The notes below the pieces were generated by a model. That model searched no databases. It was not told where the DNA came from and saw nothing but the letters and a program-made list of their open reading frames with translations. This document shows positions 47,399-58,994 of a stretch of DNA of 64,000 nt, piece by piece. Numbering within the stretch: the first letter of the stretch is position 1; each line of letters starts with the position of its first letter. The stretch comes from Xenopus tropicalis (lineage: Eukaryota; Chordata; Amphibia; Anura; Pipidae), in NCBI RefSeq assembly GCF_000004195.4, contig NC_030678.2, positions 57,381,378 to 57,445,377 on the forward strand, given 5' to 3'. The position numbers were made by a program, and so were the translations under genes.

Positions 47399-47848
47399 GC
47401 CTGCTGGTAAGCAGCACAAAACCCAAATACAAAAGAGACTAAAGTGCTGAGTATATTTGGATATAAAGGATATAAGCAATAAGCTGCTTTACTGTAGTAT
47501 GTACAAATGCAGCTTCATCAGCTCCCAGCCCTGCCCGGCTCCATTCCTTAACTTCCCCTCTGCACATGTTTGCTGTTGAAGGGTGTGGCCTTATGACATG
47601 CCACAGCAAATCAGCTTTCACTCTGCTCTGTCACTCACACATTTCTGCATCACTGACACAGACCAGGGAGCCAGAGATTCTGAAGGGTGGGGGGGTGGGA
47701 GGCTGCGTCAATAATTAGCCATAACTTTGTAAAGGTGCAAAATTTCTAAAAGTTACATATTGTCAAAATGTTTGTCTAGACTTATTATAAAAACATTTTT
47801 TTCATGATTTGTACCCTTTAAATGTACTTACTACTAGTGATTCCTTTC

Positions 47849-49230
47849 TCAGTTTTTCAGAACAAAGAAAGTGAATAGCTGTTCTGGTAGGCCTAAAAAA
47901 AGTGACCGGTGTGTTTCAGGAGGGAGGTTGATTGTGAAGATTTTGGCACAGTTTGATAAATGTAGGTTTTGCTCATCTTGAATGAATGCCAACATACCTA
48001 CACTGCCAGTGGATACCTGTATCTGCTGTTGGGTGATCATCTCACCTGGGGCACTGAATACACGCTCTGACAGAACACTGGATATGGGACAAGCAAGCAG
48101 CACCAGAACACACTGTGCCAGTTCTGCCCACTACTTTAGTGTTGACATTTAGAAATCCATGGGGTCATTACTGCAGATGGGGTCTTGCGTATTCACAAAC
48201 CTCATGTAGTCAGCCATCATGTGCTCTAGCTGTAGTTGCTGGAGCCTTTGGCTGCTGTCCTTGCCCCCTGCTGCCTGTTGAGGATCAAATCAATTTCTCC
48301 ACATGTTTATCAGATCACCATCTATACCTGCATTGCTGCTGTTGCTTGGCCCATGGCAAGTGAAGGTTTCTACCGGTTTAGAGCACAAAATCCTCCTCTC
48401 TCTGGCTGGGTACAAAGAATTCCCCAACATTTCCTTGTACCATGGGTCTAGAAGGGTGGCTACTGAGAAATCATTCACAGTCTTTGAAGGTACTTATTCA
48501 GGGATCAAGTTATTCCAGATAAAGCATCTCTGCATATGGGCAGCCATGTAGAAGAGGTGCCTCCCAACCAATTTATGTATCCAAAAGATTATCTCCCTTA
48601 TTCTCCTGTTCTGTGCCCTCCCAATCGTGGACAATACCTGGGGTGTGTTGGTAGTGCACATTTGCATTTAGGTAGCCATGTAGAGGAGGCATCCTAAACC
48701 AATCTCTTCCTGACTGCATTCTGTATCAAGCAGATCAGCTCCCTCCCAGCTGTGGGCAATACCTGTGTGTGTGTGTGGGGGTGGGGGGGGGTTCAGTCAG
48801 TCCTCCTTTACTTCATTCTTCTCACTAGGCAGCTTCTCCTCATCCTGCGTTCCTCCTCCTTCTGCCTGCAGACTGGCCTGCTGTCCCTCTCAGTCACATC
48901 ACTCTCTCCCAGCACAAGACTAGGTCACAGATGAGCTGTTGTGGTAACAGGTGGCATTGGTGCTGCATCTGTGCCAACAATGCTTTGGCAGGGGGGGGAC
49001 CTGAGAAAGTGGCCATGCACCCTAGGTTCCTTCTCCAGCACATTGCCCTTCAGGAAGCACTGCACCACTGGGTTGACCACATGTGTGAAGCAAGGTATGT
49101 GGGTCAGTTGGCTTTGGAGGAGGAAACCAACCATTGTTGCAGACCACATTACTTTGGGTGCTGCTTGTCCCAAGTATGTTTTGTCTACAAAAATACATTC
49201 TGTATATAAAACTATCTTCAGTACACAAAA
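47849..49230 (-). pseudogene. hAT superfamily transposase relic
   Basis: Pieces in several minus-strand frames keep hAT/ZBED-type signatures in the right order. At 49173-48925, HIPCFTHVVNPVVQCFL and GHFLRSPP. At 48478-48290, ATLLDPWYKEMLGN. At 48103-47849, CPISSVLSERVFSAPGEMI, which is the C-terminal dimerisation motif. The frames are interrupted many times, so this is a long-dead gene. No terminal repeats or target duplication were found. It could be the decayed autonomous partner of one of the hAT MITEs here, but nothing ties them together. Confidence 0.85.
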
Positions 49231-49398
49231 TAAATTCTCTCAGGGTACATATGTGAGGAGTTAATCTTAGTAAGAAAGGCTCCCAAGGTTAGTGTCAATA
49301 AGATATGTACACATTCTTGAGTAACACACACACAGATAATCATCACATGTCACAGTAAAGTGCTGCCGGGTGAAGGGGTTGCAGATTTTTGGTGACAT

Positions 49399-49686
49399 TA
49401 AGGGCCGTGACAGACGGGGAGATTAGTCGCCTGCGACAAATCTCCCTTGTTGTGGGCGACTAATCTTCCCAATATGCCATCCCACCGGCTAGAATGTAAA
49501 TCGGCGGTGGGATGGCATATGCGGCTCGGCGATTTGCCGAAATCGCCAAAGTTGCCTTGAGAGGAAACCGGCGATTTCGGTGCCACGTATGCCATCCCAC
49601 TGGCAATTTATATTCTAGCTGGTGGGACGGCATATTGGGGAGATTTGTTGAGTGGCGACTAATCTCCCCGTCTGCCATGGCCCTAA
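49399..49686. mobile_element. palindromic TAA MITE, family F, larger copy
   Basis: The element is 49402-49683 with ends GGGCCGTGACAGACGGGGAG / CTCCCCGTCTGCCATGGCCC, flanked by TAA. It contains nested repeats of 'GCCATCCCACCGGC' and 'GGCGGTGGGATGGCAT', so it forms a multi-branched foldback. Confidence 0.85.
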
Positions 49687-49689
49687 GAC

Positions 49690-51573
49690 AAGAAGCTTTA
49701 ATTAGCACTGTATATTGAGATTGTTCAACTTGTGGCTATCAGTTATTGTTGAAGTTCAAATCCTAATAATGAGTGCCTGGTTTGCTCTATGAACTACAAA
49801 CATTAAAGACAGGCTTGATGCTCAACCATAATCCAAATGGCACTCACATAAACAGCAATGTGCAGTGGTTTTGATGCTTTTTATTTAAATCTCAGCAGAC
49901 CTTTCATCAGAAACCTCCCCTTCTTCAAGTGCTCCTTCTAAAGGGGGCACCAAACAGAGCACCACATGTATATACAGGTATATGGGTGAACCAGCAATTC
50001 ATGAAATATGAGGGGACTAACAAGGCACACTAAGCCATCAATGAATGGCATAACTAAAGCCCCTAGCCCTGGTGCCACAGTATAATGTGGTCATTTTCTT
50101 TTTTTCACTACATTTACCACGCAATTCTTTACCCCAAACTCTCTACTCACTCATATCCCATCACTGTGGAAGTGAGATCTACTTATTCATGCTACAATTT
50201 CTTTTCTCCTGTAATAGAAAATTCTAAATTATTCTGCTTCACATCCTGGGATCCAGATTCAGTCACAACCCCTATACCCACTGTAGTTACACCCAGCTAC
50301 AAACACGTAGGTGAGCAGCAGGTGCATTTTTCATATTTTTGCGGTGCATATTTGTGAATGTTGCTAATAGCTTTGCAGATTAGATTTAGTGTACAGAATG
50401 AGGGTGAAGCATCCTGTGGCCTGTATGGCCTATATTGTTGAATGTAATCATTCAAATTAATGCTCAGAGTCATGTAGTTTCATATGTTAGACTTGCTTAT
50501 TCAGTGCCCCTGTGCTTATGTTAATGCAGAACAGGAATAGAAGGTACGAATATCTCAGGCTTTGTCACAGTAGGACGTGATGGAAGCTGTAGCGCATTTT
50601 ACATTTGCATGGCACCAGCTCTCGAATATACGCTGTTAGTACTTTGGGGGCACTCCCAGACGTAATTGAAGTGCTAACGAGATTGAGGTTAGATTTCCAC
50701 TGTCATTTTGGATTTAGTTGCTAGGAAACAGAATGTTATGTCAGCTCTTGAGCGAAGAGGCCTGCTCCTGAAACAGTACCATAAGTGGCCCCAAACTACA
50801 TAAGCGATAGGCCATTTGTGCAAGGGAGAGGAACACTTCTCTGGCTGATTGATTTATTTGTTTTTGGCACCTTACGTCCTAACAAAACAACCTTGTAAGC
50901 CATTCATTCCTCAGGCAGCACAGACACCTGCTGTGTTTATCTCCATCCCCTCCAGCAACAGTGAGGATACATATTTAGCAGTGCCTGCCACCCTAGTTGA
51001 TTCATTTGAATGTTATATTCTATGAGAAATATATTCAAACATCACAATTCTTCTAGTCTTTATATAAGCCCAGTACACTACTAACTTTTATTTAGTGCTT
51101 AACCATTGCTATAATGGGGAACTCCGGCCAATATTTTTTTTTTATATAATCAGCTATTACATGCAAAAGACAGAGAGAAAAACATTCCACAGTATTCTGT
51201 TAGTTACAATAATATAACAGGGCATGGTGGGTTATTTATAATGCTAGTTCTGACTACATAGAAAAGAAAGAGTTAGCTATAGCTAGAGTTAGCTATCCTC
51301 CACCCAAGACCCTATTTGTCATAAAGCTTACGACACTTTGGTTATTTTTCTAATTTACAGGTTTGTTAATCATGGGACATGTGAGGCATTTTGGAAAGTT
51401 GTTTAGAATTCTATTTTCTGTTCTTGAGTTTTTGTTTGGTATTCCTCTTTAACTGTCTGATACAAGCTCTCCTCAGTGTATGTTCAACAAGATCTATTAC
51501 ATTTTAGAAGAATACAATTTAATCTTTTTCTCCACAGCACCTAGTCTTCTGCATGTAATTGCAGGTACTTCTC
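49690..51573. other. non-coding; unique block 50440-50960 possibly conserved
   Basis: 49849-49930 recalls one arm of a snapback-type repeat (weak). 50440-50960 is repeat-free, of even base composition and includes TTTGCAT and CGTAATTG-type cores. It is a candidate regulatory element of this gene-poor region. Nothing else seen. Confidence 0.35.
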
Positions 51574-51590
51574 TTAAAGGAACAGTAACC

Positions 51591-51764
51591 GGGTGTACTG
51601 AAACAGAGCCTCCTGTAGGCTACCAGTCCACACTGGGGCAAACAAATAGCCACTCACAGCCCATATTTGGTACCCCCAGGAACTATTTTCATGCTTGTGT
51701 TGCTCCCCAACTTTTTTTACATTTGAATGTGGCTCACGGGGTAAAAAAATGTTGGGGATCCCTG
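51591..51764. mobile_element. hAT-type MITE family A fragment, nested
   Basis: The right end TGTTGGGGATCCCTG and body (AGCCTCCTGTAGGCTACC, 'GTGGCTCACGGGGTAAAA') match family A. The left end was deleted together with some of the host. Confidence 0.75.
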
Positions 51765-51942
51765 GTTTATATAAACAAGTTGCTGTGTAACCACAGGGGC
51801 AGCCATTCAGTCTGAAAAAAGGTGAAAGGCACAGGCAGATAAAAGATAAGCAGAGAGAATCCCATTGTATTCTACAGAACGTTTCTGTTATCTACTATGT
51901 AACATGTGCCTTTTGCCCCCATGGCTACACAGCAGCTAGATT

Positions 51943-52968
51943 ACCTAAACCAGTGCTGTCCAACTTCTGTGGTACCGAGGGCCGGAATTTTTCCGACCTA
52001 CGTGGTGGAGGGCCGATAATGGAAGCCAGTTTTGACTACTCCCCTTTTTGAAACCGCACCCACTTGAACACACCCATGTTATCACATGACCATACCCATA
52101 TTAATGGTTGTAGTACAGCAAAAACCTGCCATACTCTGCCTTCCCTACCCTGGCTGTGTGTGCCATACTCTGCCTTCCCTACCCTGCCTGTGTGCCATAC
52201 TTGGCTGGTTTGTGCCATACTTGGCCTGTGTGTGCCATACTCTGCCTGCCCTACCCTGCCTGTGTGTGCCATACTCTGCCTTCCCTACCCTGCCTGTGTG
52301 TGCCATACTCTGCCTTCCCTACCCTGCCTGCATGTGCCATACTTTCACTGTGTTTGCCATTCTTGGCTGGTTTGTGCCATACTTGGCCTGTGTGTGCCAT
52401 ACTCTGCCTTCCCTACCCTGCCTGTGTGTGCCATACTCTGCCTTCCCTACCCTGCCTGTGTGTGCCATACTCTGCTTGCCCTATGATGCCTGTGTGTATG
52501 GCACACACATGCAGCCTACAGTGACACAATGCTGGCACTGCTCCTACAGTCTGCACAATAACTATATATTAAAAAACTTTGTAATTGCAGTACCACCTCA
52601 GTATATGTTCTTTTTGTAGTGTGCAGGGATTATTTGTGGGTTTCTACTGCTCCTGAGGTGTGAACAGGGGAACAATGGGGGTGATTACAGCCTGAGCCTG
52701 AGGTGTGAACACTGCAGGGGGGGAACAATGCAGAGATTAAAAGGTGTGAACAACACAGGGGATTACATATTTAAACAATACAGCCTGATTACAGCCTAAA
52801 TCTGAGGTGAGAACCATGCAGGGGGGCAGTTAATCACAGTACTGATACCATTTAAAGGTTACACAAGAGTAAGCCATCAAAGCAGCCAGACAGGTGGGGG
52901 CCACACAGAGGGGGGTCGCGGGCCGCATGCGGCCCGCGGGCCGCCAGTTGGACAGCACTGACCTAAAC
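51943..52968. mobile_element. hAT-type element family C, nested, with minisatellite
   Basis: The element is 51951-52960 (1010 bp) with ends CAGTGCTGTCCAACTTCTG / CAGTTGGACAGCACTG and a perfect 8-bp duplication ACCTAAAC (51943-51950 and 52961-52968). It carries the 34-bp array at about 52130-52500. Opposite in orientation to 31411-32299. Confidence 0.92.
52130..52500. repeat. 34-bp minisatellite inside hAT family C
   Basis: Tandem units of 'TGTGCCATACTCTGCCTTCC' plus 'CTACCCTGCCTGTG', including shortened variants (CATACTTGGCTGGTTTG). About 10-11 units here against about 8 at 31848. Confidence 0.9.
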
Positions 52969-53413
52969 TATAGTAGTATTACTGAGGCACATCAGTTTTA
53001 CCAGTGCAGGGCAGAAGTACATTATATTTTCATTACTTTAAAACACTTTCATTTTTTGGCGTTCCTGTTCCTTTAAATGGACTAATATATACACATAACT
53101 GTTGGATCATACATAGACTTAAGGGAATTTTAGTCACTCTAAAATAATTGCTTCTGTTGCAAATATGTGTTTGAGGACTGCTGGTTATGTGGGTAGTGAT
53201 ATCACACCATACCCCTAACATCCTATTGCTGGCTTACTGTAAGGATGTAATTACACTAAGGGCCATATTATAAAAATCAAAAAAGCGGGACAGAAATATA
53301 CTGAGAAGCGATTATGAAGCCACAAGTAAAATACAGAATAAACTGTCTAAAACAGTTGTGTAGAACCCAGTGGAACTAGTACCAGAACTAGTATGAGATG
53401 CATAAGTTATTTA

Positions 53414-53555
53414 TGGGGCTACACAGCAGCTTATTATATAAATTATAGTAGTGTTACTGTAGCAAACACACCAGTTTTACCAGTGCAGGGCAACAGTGCA
53501 TTACATTTTTATTACTTTAAAGCTCTTTAATATTTTGGTGTTACTGTTCCTTTAA
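53414..53555. mobile_element. half of a TTAA MITE family B
   Basis: It matches the right half of 32365-32784 (GCTACACAGCAGCTTATTAT to GGTGTTACTGTTCCT) and ends at TTAA (53552-53555). The left half is gone. Confidence 0.75.
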
Positions 53556-53840
53556 GATTTTCTCTCCTGCAGTACACCATGTTACGCACTTATGTCAAAG
53601 GCTCAGAGAACAGTGTGCAACAGTTATGCAAGGCAGACATTGCAAGCTGAGTTAATAAAACCCCTCTTAGACGCTAAGGTAGACAATAGACAAAGTATAT
53701 GCATTTTGTATAATGTCCATGTGGTGTTTAGGGTACGAAAACTAGGGAAACAATTACCATCATTTTAACACTAAAATGCTAGTTGCCCTTTTATAGTTTT
53801 CAGTTTGGCATAGCAATTTTCATTGCTCTGCCAATCATAT

Positions 53841-54068
53841 AGGGTTGCTACCTCTCCTGCCCGGTAACTCCAGACAGGGGGCAGGGCAAGACATAACGGG
53901 GGGGTGGGCCGCACCGTCACAGGGACAGGGCTATGACGTGGCAATTGCCGATTTGACAATCACCATGTCATTCTTAGAGAATCCTGCCTGGTTTTCCAAA
54001 CTGGGAAAACCAGGCAGGTGGTTTTGACCCTGACAGCCCTACCTAAAACCAGGCTAGATGGCAACCCT
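53841..54068. mobile_element. MITE, family I ('AGGGTTGC' ends)
   Basis: The ends AGGGTTGCTACCTC and AGATGGCAACCCT are inverted. The interior has a GGTTTTCCAAACTGGGAAAACC hairpin near 53990-54011. The target duplication (AT/TAT) is unclear. Confidence 0.65.
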
Positions 54069-54426
54069 ATCTTTATATCCCGTTGTCTACAATTGCAAGC
54101 ACCTAATAAAACCAACTGGAAACCATAAAGCAAATATTATCCTACACCAGGCTAAAAACTAACTTACTTATTAACACATCATAATTTGGTAAAGAGACCA
54201 TTTTATTAAGGTTCTAATCTGAGAGAAAATCCATGAAAGCAACGGTATAAATATAGGTTAAATAAACCTTCAGTTTACTAATATGTTCTACATTTTATAA
54301 TGGTGGTGTTAGAAAGTTGGAAAGGTGGTCTAAATCAAGGCAGCAGTAAACTCTCTTAACACCCTATTTTAGGCTTATTTACTCTGGGGAGCTCCTGAAC
54401 CTAGAGGTTGTTTAAGAACCCATGTA

Positions 54427-54610
54427 AAAGTGACTATACACAGGCAGATTTAAGCTGCTGATTCAGACCCTTCAGACCAAGACCAAGATTATATGCCCGT
54501 GTATGGGGTCTTATGATGGACCTGCCTGACTGATATGTGGCTGAAAATTGCCTAGATATCGTTTGGGTGGGAATAAAAAATCCAATTGGGGTGTACGGTA
54601 CTGTTCGCCG
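54427..54610. mobile_element. MITE remnant related to family H
   Basis: 'GTGACTATACACAGGCAGAT' and 'GCCCGTGTATGGGGTC' blocks resemble the elements at 25206 and 47066. No clean ends. Confidence 0.45.
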
Positions 54611-55318
54611 GCAAACTAATTCGCACGAAAATCGGGTGTTCGCAAGTTCGCAAGTTCACGAACTTTTAGCCATGTTCGCAATTTTGGGTTCGCCTTAGCT
54701 GGAGCCAAATTTTGACCTCTCACCCCAGAGCCAGCAGATACATGGCATCCAATCAGACAGCTCTCCCTCCTGGACCACCCCCAGACCACTCCCTTCCATA
54801 TATAAACCGAAGCCCAGCAGCCATTTTACATTCTGCCTGTGTGTGCTTGTTGAGTTAGCATAGGGAGAGAGCTGTGCAGGGGTTTGAGGGAGAGTTTAGG
54901 TAGCTTTGCTGACTAGTAATATACTTTCTACTGCTCTGTATGTAGCTGCTGCGGACAGCTGTCCTGCTGATCATCTGCTGTAACCCAATAGTCCTTGTAA
55001 AAGCAGTTTATTACACAAGTTTAGAAATGTAGTGTGATTTCTGCCCTTTACAGCACAAAACGCAACTCTGTGTCAACAACATATTTTTCAGAGAAATTTT
55101 TGCCCTTGATCCCCCTCCTGCATGCCACTTTCCAGGTCATGGCACCCTTTAAACAACTTTAAAATCAGTTTTCTGGCCAGAAATGGCTTTTCTAGGTTTC
55201 AAAGTTCGCCTTCTGATTGAAGTCTATGGGGTTCACAAAGTTCGCAAAAGTTCACACTTTTTGGCAGAAGTTCGCGAACGGGTTCGCAAACTTTTTTTGT
55301 GAGGTTCGCTACATCTCT
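54611..55318. mobile_element. 'TTCGC' dispersed frog repeat
   Basis: Both ends are rich in TTCGC/GCGAA words (GTTCGCAAGTTCGCAAGTTC at the left; AAGTTCGCGAACGGGTTCGC at the right) around a unique core that has TATATAAACC near 54800. A recognisable repeat style in Xenopus; superfamily unknown. Confidence 0.55.
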
Positions 55319-55319
55319 A

Positions 55320-56420
55320 TTGGTTCGTTGTTGTAGCCCCCTCCCCAGCAGCTTGCATTCCCATCATGGCATTCCATGGTATGGTCCAAAGACTGAATGA
55401 TTGCATCAGCACAATATAGTCCACCTCAAAATGGGGATGAAAGATGACCAAACCAGCAGATCTTTCAGTGTATGGGCAGCTGACTAATTTTGGGAAACTT
55501 GACATTGCTGTTGGGCAATTAGTGCTATCAAAATATTAGACATTATTATAGTATCCATATCGCACCCATATTTTTATAAATTAGTATAATGCAATATAAA
55601 ACTGTTGTGTCCCAAAGGATAATTACTTTGTACATTTAAGGGCTCATTTCCTAAGAACTAAAATACACATATAGAGCCATGTTTTGCTGCATCCTGAGCT
55701 TGATTTACCAGCACAGGTGATAATGGTAAAACGTGAATTGAGCACAAGTTTTGGCACATTTTCCTTAGTCGAAGAAGAAATGTAGTACCTCTGAATATAG
55801 TGTTTAAATGCACACACTTTTATTTGTTGCACTTGTGCATGCCTTCATAAATAATCCCTTTCATAATCTAATCATTAGACCATTAAGATGAAATGCTATA
55901 ATGACATGAGAAAAAGATGTCTAAGTGAAACCCTCTATCTGTTGCTGATATACAACTGGCAACAGTACTGTCACCCAGAGTATCCTTTGTTATAACTAAG
56001 ATGCTTTACTATGAAGTTTTAAGGGCCCCAGCCTAGATAACCTTGAAGTAAATATTGGTACCATGTGTAAATCAGATGTGCAAGAGCAAATTATTTGGGC
56101 ATTTCCATGTGTATGTAGCACAGTGTCAATGAAGACCAGAAAATGGTGGTTCTGTAGTTCCAGAGCAGCAATCAGCTCACGGCTTGTACTGTGAATTGCA
56201 TGACACATAAATAGAAAGACTGGGATATGTATGAGATTTTAGGCATTGCGGGTAATCCAAACACAAACATTTCTACAGTAAATTAGAACCAGTTTTTTGG
56301 CCAAAGGTATTCCAGGAGTGCATGAATTCATCACCCAGTTTATTGTGTCATGGCAGATTCACTATACATGTGTTATGCATTAGAAATGTACTTAGTTAAA
56401 GACTTGAAATATCTATCATT
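55320..56420. other. non-coding, no feature recognised
   Basis: Anonymous AT-rich sequence. Confidence 0.5.
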
Positions 56421-56930
56421 CTGTCTGTCTATCTATCTATCTATCTATTTATCATCTATCTATCTATCAATCATCTATCTATCTATCAATCATCTATCTA
56501 TCTATCTATCATCTATCTATCAATTATCTATCTATCTATCTATCTATCAATCATCTATCTATCAATCATCTGTCTATCTATCTATCATCTATCTATCTAT
56601 CTATCATCTATCTATCATCTATCTATCTATCTATCAATTATCTATCTATCTATCTATCAATCATCTATCTATCTATCAATCATCTATCTATCTATCTATC
56701 TATCTATCATCTATCTATCTATCTATCTATCTATCAATTATCTATCTATCTATCAATCATCTATCTATCAATCATCTATCTATCAATTATCTATCTATCT
56801 ATCTATCATCTATCTATCTATCTATCATCTATCTATCTATCTATCTATCAATTATCTATCTATCAATCATCTATCTATCAATCATCTATCTATCAATCAT
56901 CTATCTATCTATCTATCTATCTATCTCAGT
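56421..56930. repeat. (CTAT)n microsatellite with CAAT/CAT variants, about 510 bp
   Basis: Tracts of CTAT are broken regularly by CAAT and CAT units, giving a higher-order pattern such as CTATCTATCAATCATCTATC repeated. All frames are open, so predicted Ser/Ile/Tyr/Leu peptides are artefacts. Confidence 0.97.
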
Positions 56931-57009
56931 ATTTTCTGGCACATAAAAGCTGCTTTTAGTATGGATGTCCTAAAGATAATAAACATTATCTTATTTTGTA
57001 TTTTGTTTA

Positions 57010-57110
57010 TTTTTCTTTATTTAAATAGCACTGACACATATGATGCAGCGCCTTCCAGGGATCGTTGATTCACACGAGTCGCTTACACCAGTGGAACTTG
57101 TAATCTAATG
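57010..57110 (-). mobile_element. decayed L2-type LINE/SINE tail
   Basis: The order 'TTTATTTAAATAGCACTGAC', 'GATGCAGCGCCTTCCAGG', 'ACTTGTAATCTAATG' mirrors the 42058-42240 repeat at low similarity. Confidence 0.4.
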
Positions 57111-57275
57111 TTCCCTCTAGTTCCTTCCCAGCTATGTGTGCAAAAAAAATTTTTTGTATGCACATTTTAAACTTGTGTACGCCTTTTTAAAAATGGTGTG
57201 CTCAGGTCAGAATAGATACAAAAACTTTGTGTTTTCACACAAATTTCTTTGTGCTCACCACAATTTGCTCTGGCC

Positions 57276-57896
57276 TTAAAGGACATGTAAACCCCACACA
57301 CAAAAATGTAATCAGTGAACAGCCTATTTGAAATCTTTCAATACCTGCCACACTGGTTGTCCAGAGGTTAATAGTAAGGCTGCAGTGCTTAGATTTGCTT
57401 CTCCTCCTGTAACCCACTCAGCCCCCTCCCTCAGGAATTTGCTTTGACTGTTGGCTTGTGGGCATGCTCAGTTGTTCTAAGCTAAGATTACTAAACACGC
57501 CCCCCAGCCTAGCAGTCAGTGAAGAGATGGCATTGCTGGTTCCCATAGAAACTCAGCTCTAGCTGTCTGCTTCAATCTTTTTCTCCTGAGCTCAGCTTTA
57601 CCTACAGTGCTCAAACAAAGCAGAGACAGATGTGCCTGTGTGAGCCTGTATTCTTGATGAAATGTATGCTGAATAAGGGTCTGTGTGTGTGTATGCTGTT
57701 TGCAGATTTAAATGTAACTGATTATGTATCAGAGGGAAAATGGCCACCGGGTGAAAGCTGCTATTTGCTTTAGGAAACTGTGATGGTGCAGGCAAGCGGA
57801 GGGGATATATGCAGTACAAATGGTGCCATTTGGGTGGGGGAGACATGCTCAAATGATATACATTGTAGGCAAATGTAGGCTTTACATGTCCTTTAA
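57276..57896. mobile_element. TTAA MITE, family D, full-length
   Basis: The element is 57280-57892 (613 bp) with ends AGGACATGTAAACCC / CTTTACATGTCCT and TTAA on both sides. The body is shared with 39095-39634. No coding capacity. Confidence 0.9.
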
Positions 57897-57899
57897 AAT

Positions 57900-58595
57900 T
57901 TGTGTGTGCGTGCCGATTGCAGATGCCAATATCTGTCCTTTAGACTGATTTGGCAGCTTATCTGCCAGTGTATAGGCAGCACCGACGAGCCTCCCTGAAA
58001 TTGGCCAGATCTTGATCAGGCAGGTTTGATTTTCCATCAGATTGAGGATCACATTGGCTCATTGATGCAGTCCCCGAACCAATGGCTATACCCACCATTT
58101 TAAATCGAATTAGCCCAATATTGCCCAATATCGCATATCGGGAGAAGATCCGCTCACTTGGCAACCTCGCACAGTGTATGGCCACCTTTAGACGTAACAT
58201 TGTCTATGGCCCCTACAACATTTATCCACACTAGTGGAGCCAATTAGAGGGGACCTATCACCCAGATATAAAAAGCTGTATAATAAAAGTCCTTTGCAAA
58301 TTAAATATGAAACCCATTTTTTTATTGATACATTGATACCTGCTATAAATACTTAAACATCTGAGCTGTCAATCATATATAGACTGCCCTGCCTCTATAC
58401 CTCAGGCATAGAGGCAGAGCAGGCAATTACTTTCACTTTCCATTCACCACTTCCTAGATGTCATTGCACACCTCACATTCCCTGTTGCTCCTCACTGTGT
58501 ATAATTGTGTACCCTGTGCAGGGGCACGGCTATTAGGTCACCTATCCTGGTGTATGCAGAAGGTTTTGTGGTGATAGAAAGCTTGGCTTAAAGGA
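57900..58595. mobile_element. two undefined repeats
   Basis: 57910-58195 is a family H remnant (CAGTGTATAGGCAGCACC, GTGTATGGCCACC). 58240-58560 (GGGGACCTATCACCCAG...) is typical of another dispersed frog repeat, limits unknown. Confidence 0.45.
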
Positions 58596-58985
58596 GAAGG
58601 AAAGGAATTTTGGCATATTATTGCCCACAGATTAGTCACAGTGGTGCAAGCTAGAATAGTATATTTATTCTGCAGAATGCTTTACCACAGGTGAGTAGCT
58701 AAGTAAATAGTCATTGAAGCTCCCTCTGTTTAAGACAGCAGCTGCCATTTTAGCTTGGTCTCAGTAACATCTGTGCTGCAACTGTGGCTGCTGGTAGCTC
58801 AGAGAGGGGAGAGGGAGAGAGCAAAGATGGGAGGGGAAGAGAGCAGAAGGGAGGGGTAGAGAGGAGCAAACTGAGCAGACTCTTGTCATGCCCTGAAGGA
58901 TTTTTCTGAGAGCAGGAAGTCTGACACAGAAGATTATATTTACAGAATAAAAGGAAATAAATGTGGTGTTTCTTTTCACAGAGGA
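58596..58985. mobile_element. TTAA-type repeat, right part missing
   Basis: It starts TTAA-AGGAGAAGGAAAGG (58592-58609), a common frog TTAA-element start. The other end is replaced at about 58995 by fragments of families F and C. Confidence 0.5.
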
Positions 58986-58994
58986 CTCAGAGGA

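Larger units (their letters stand above)
51574..53076. mobile_element. TTAA MITE family B, interrupted by two other elements
   Basis: The left end AGGAACAGTAAC (51578) and right end GTTCCTGTTCCT (to 53072) are flanked by TTAA (51574-51577 and 53073-53076). The body is split by a family A hAT fragment and a family C hAT element. The remaining pieces match 32365-32784. Confidence 0.85.

Noticed and set aside
56350..56946. 198-codon Ser/Ile/Tyr/Leu frame
   Set aside because: Pure translation of the CTAT microsatellite.
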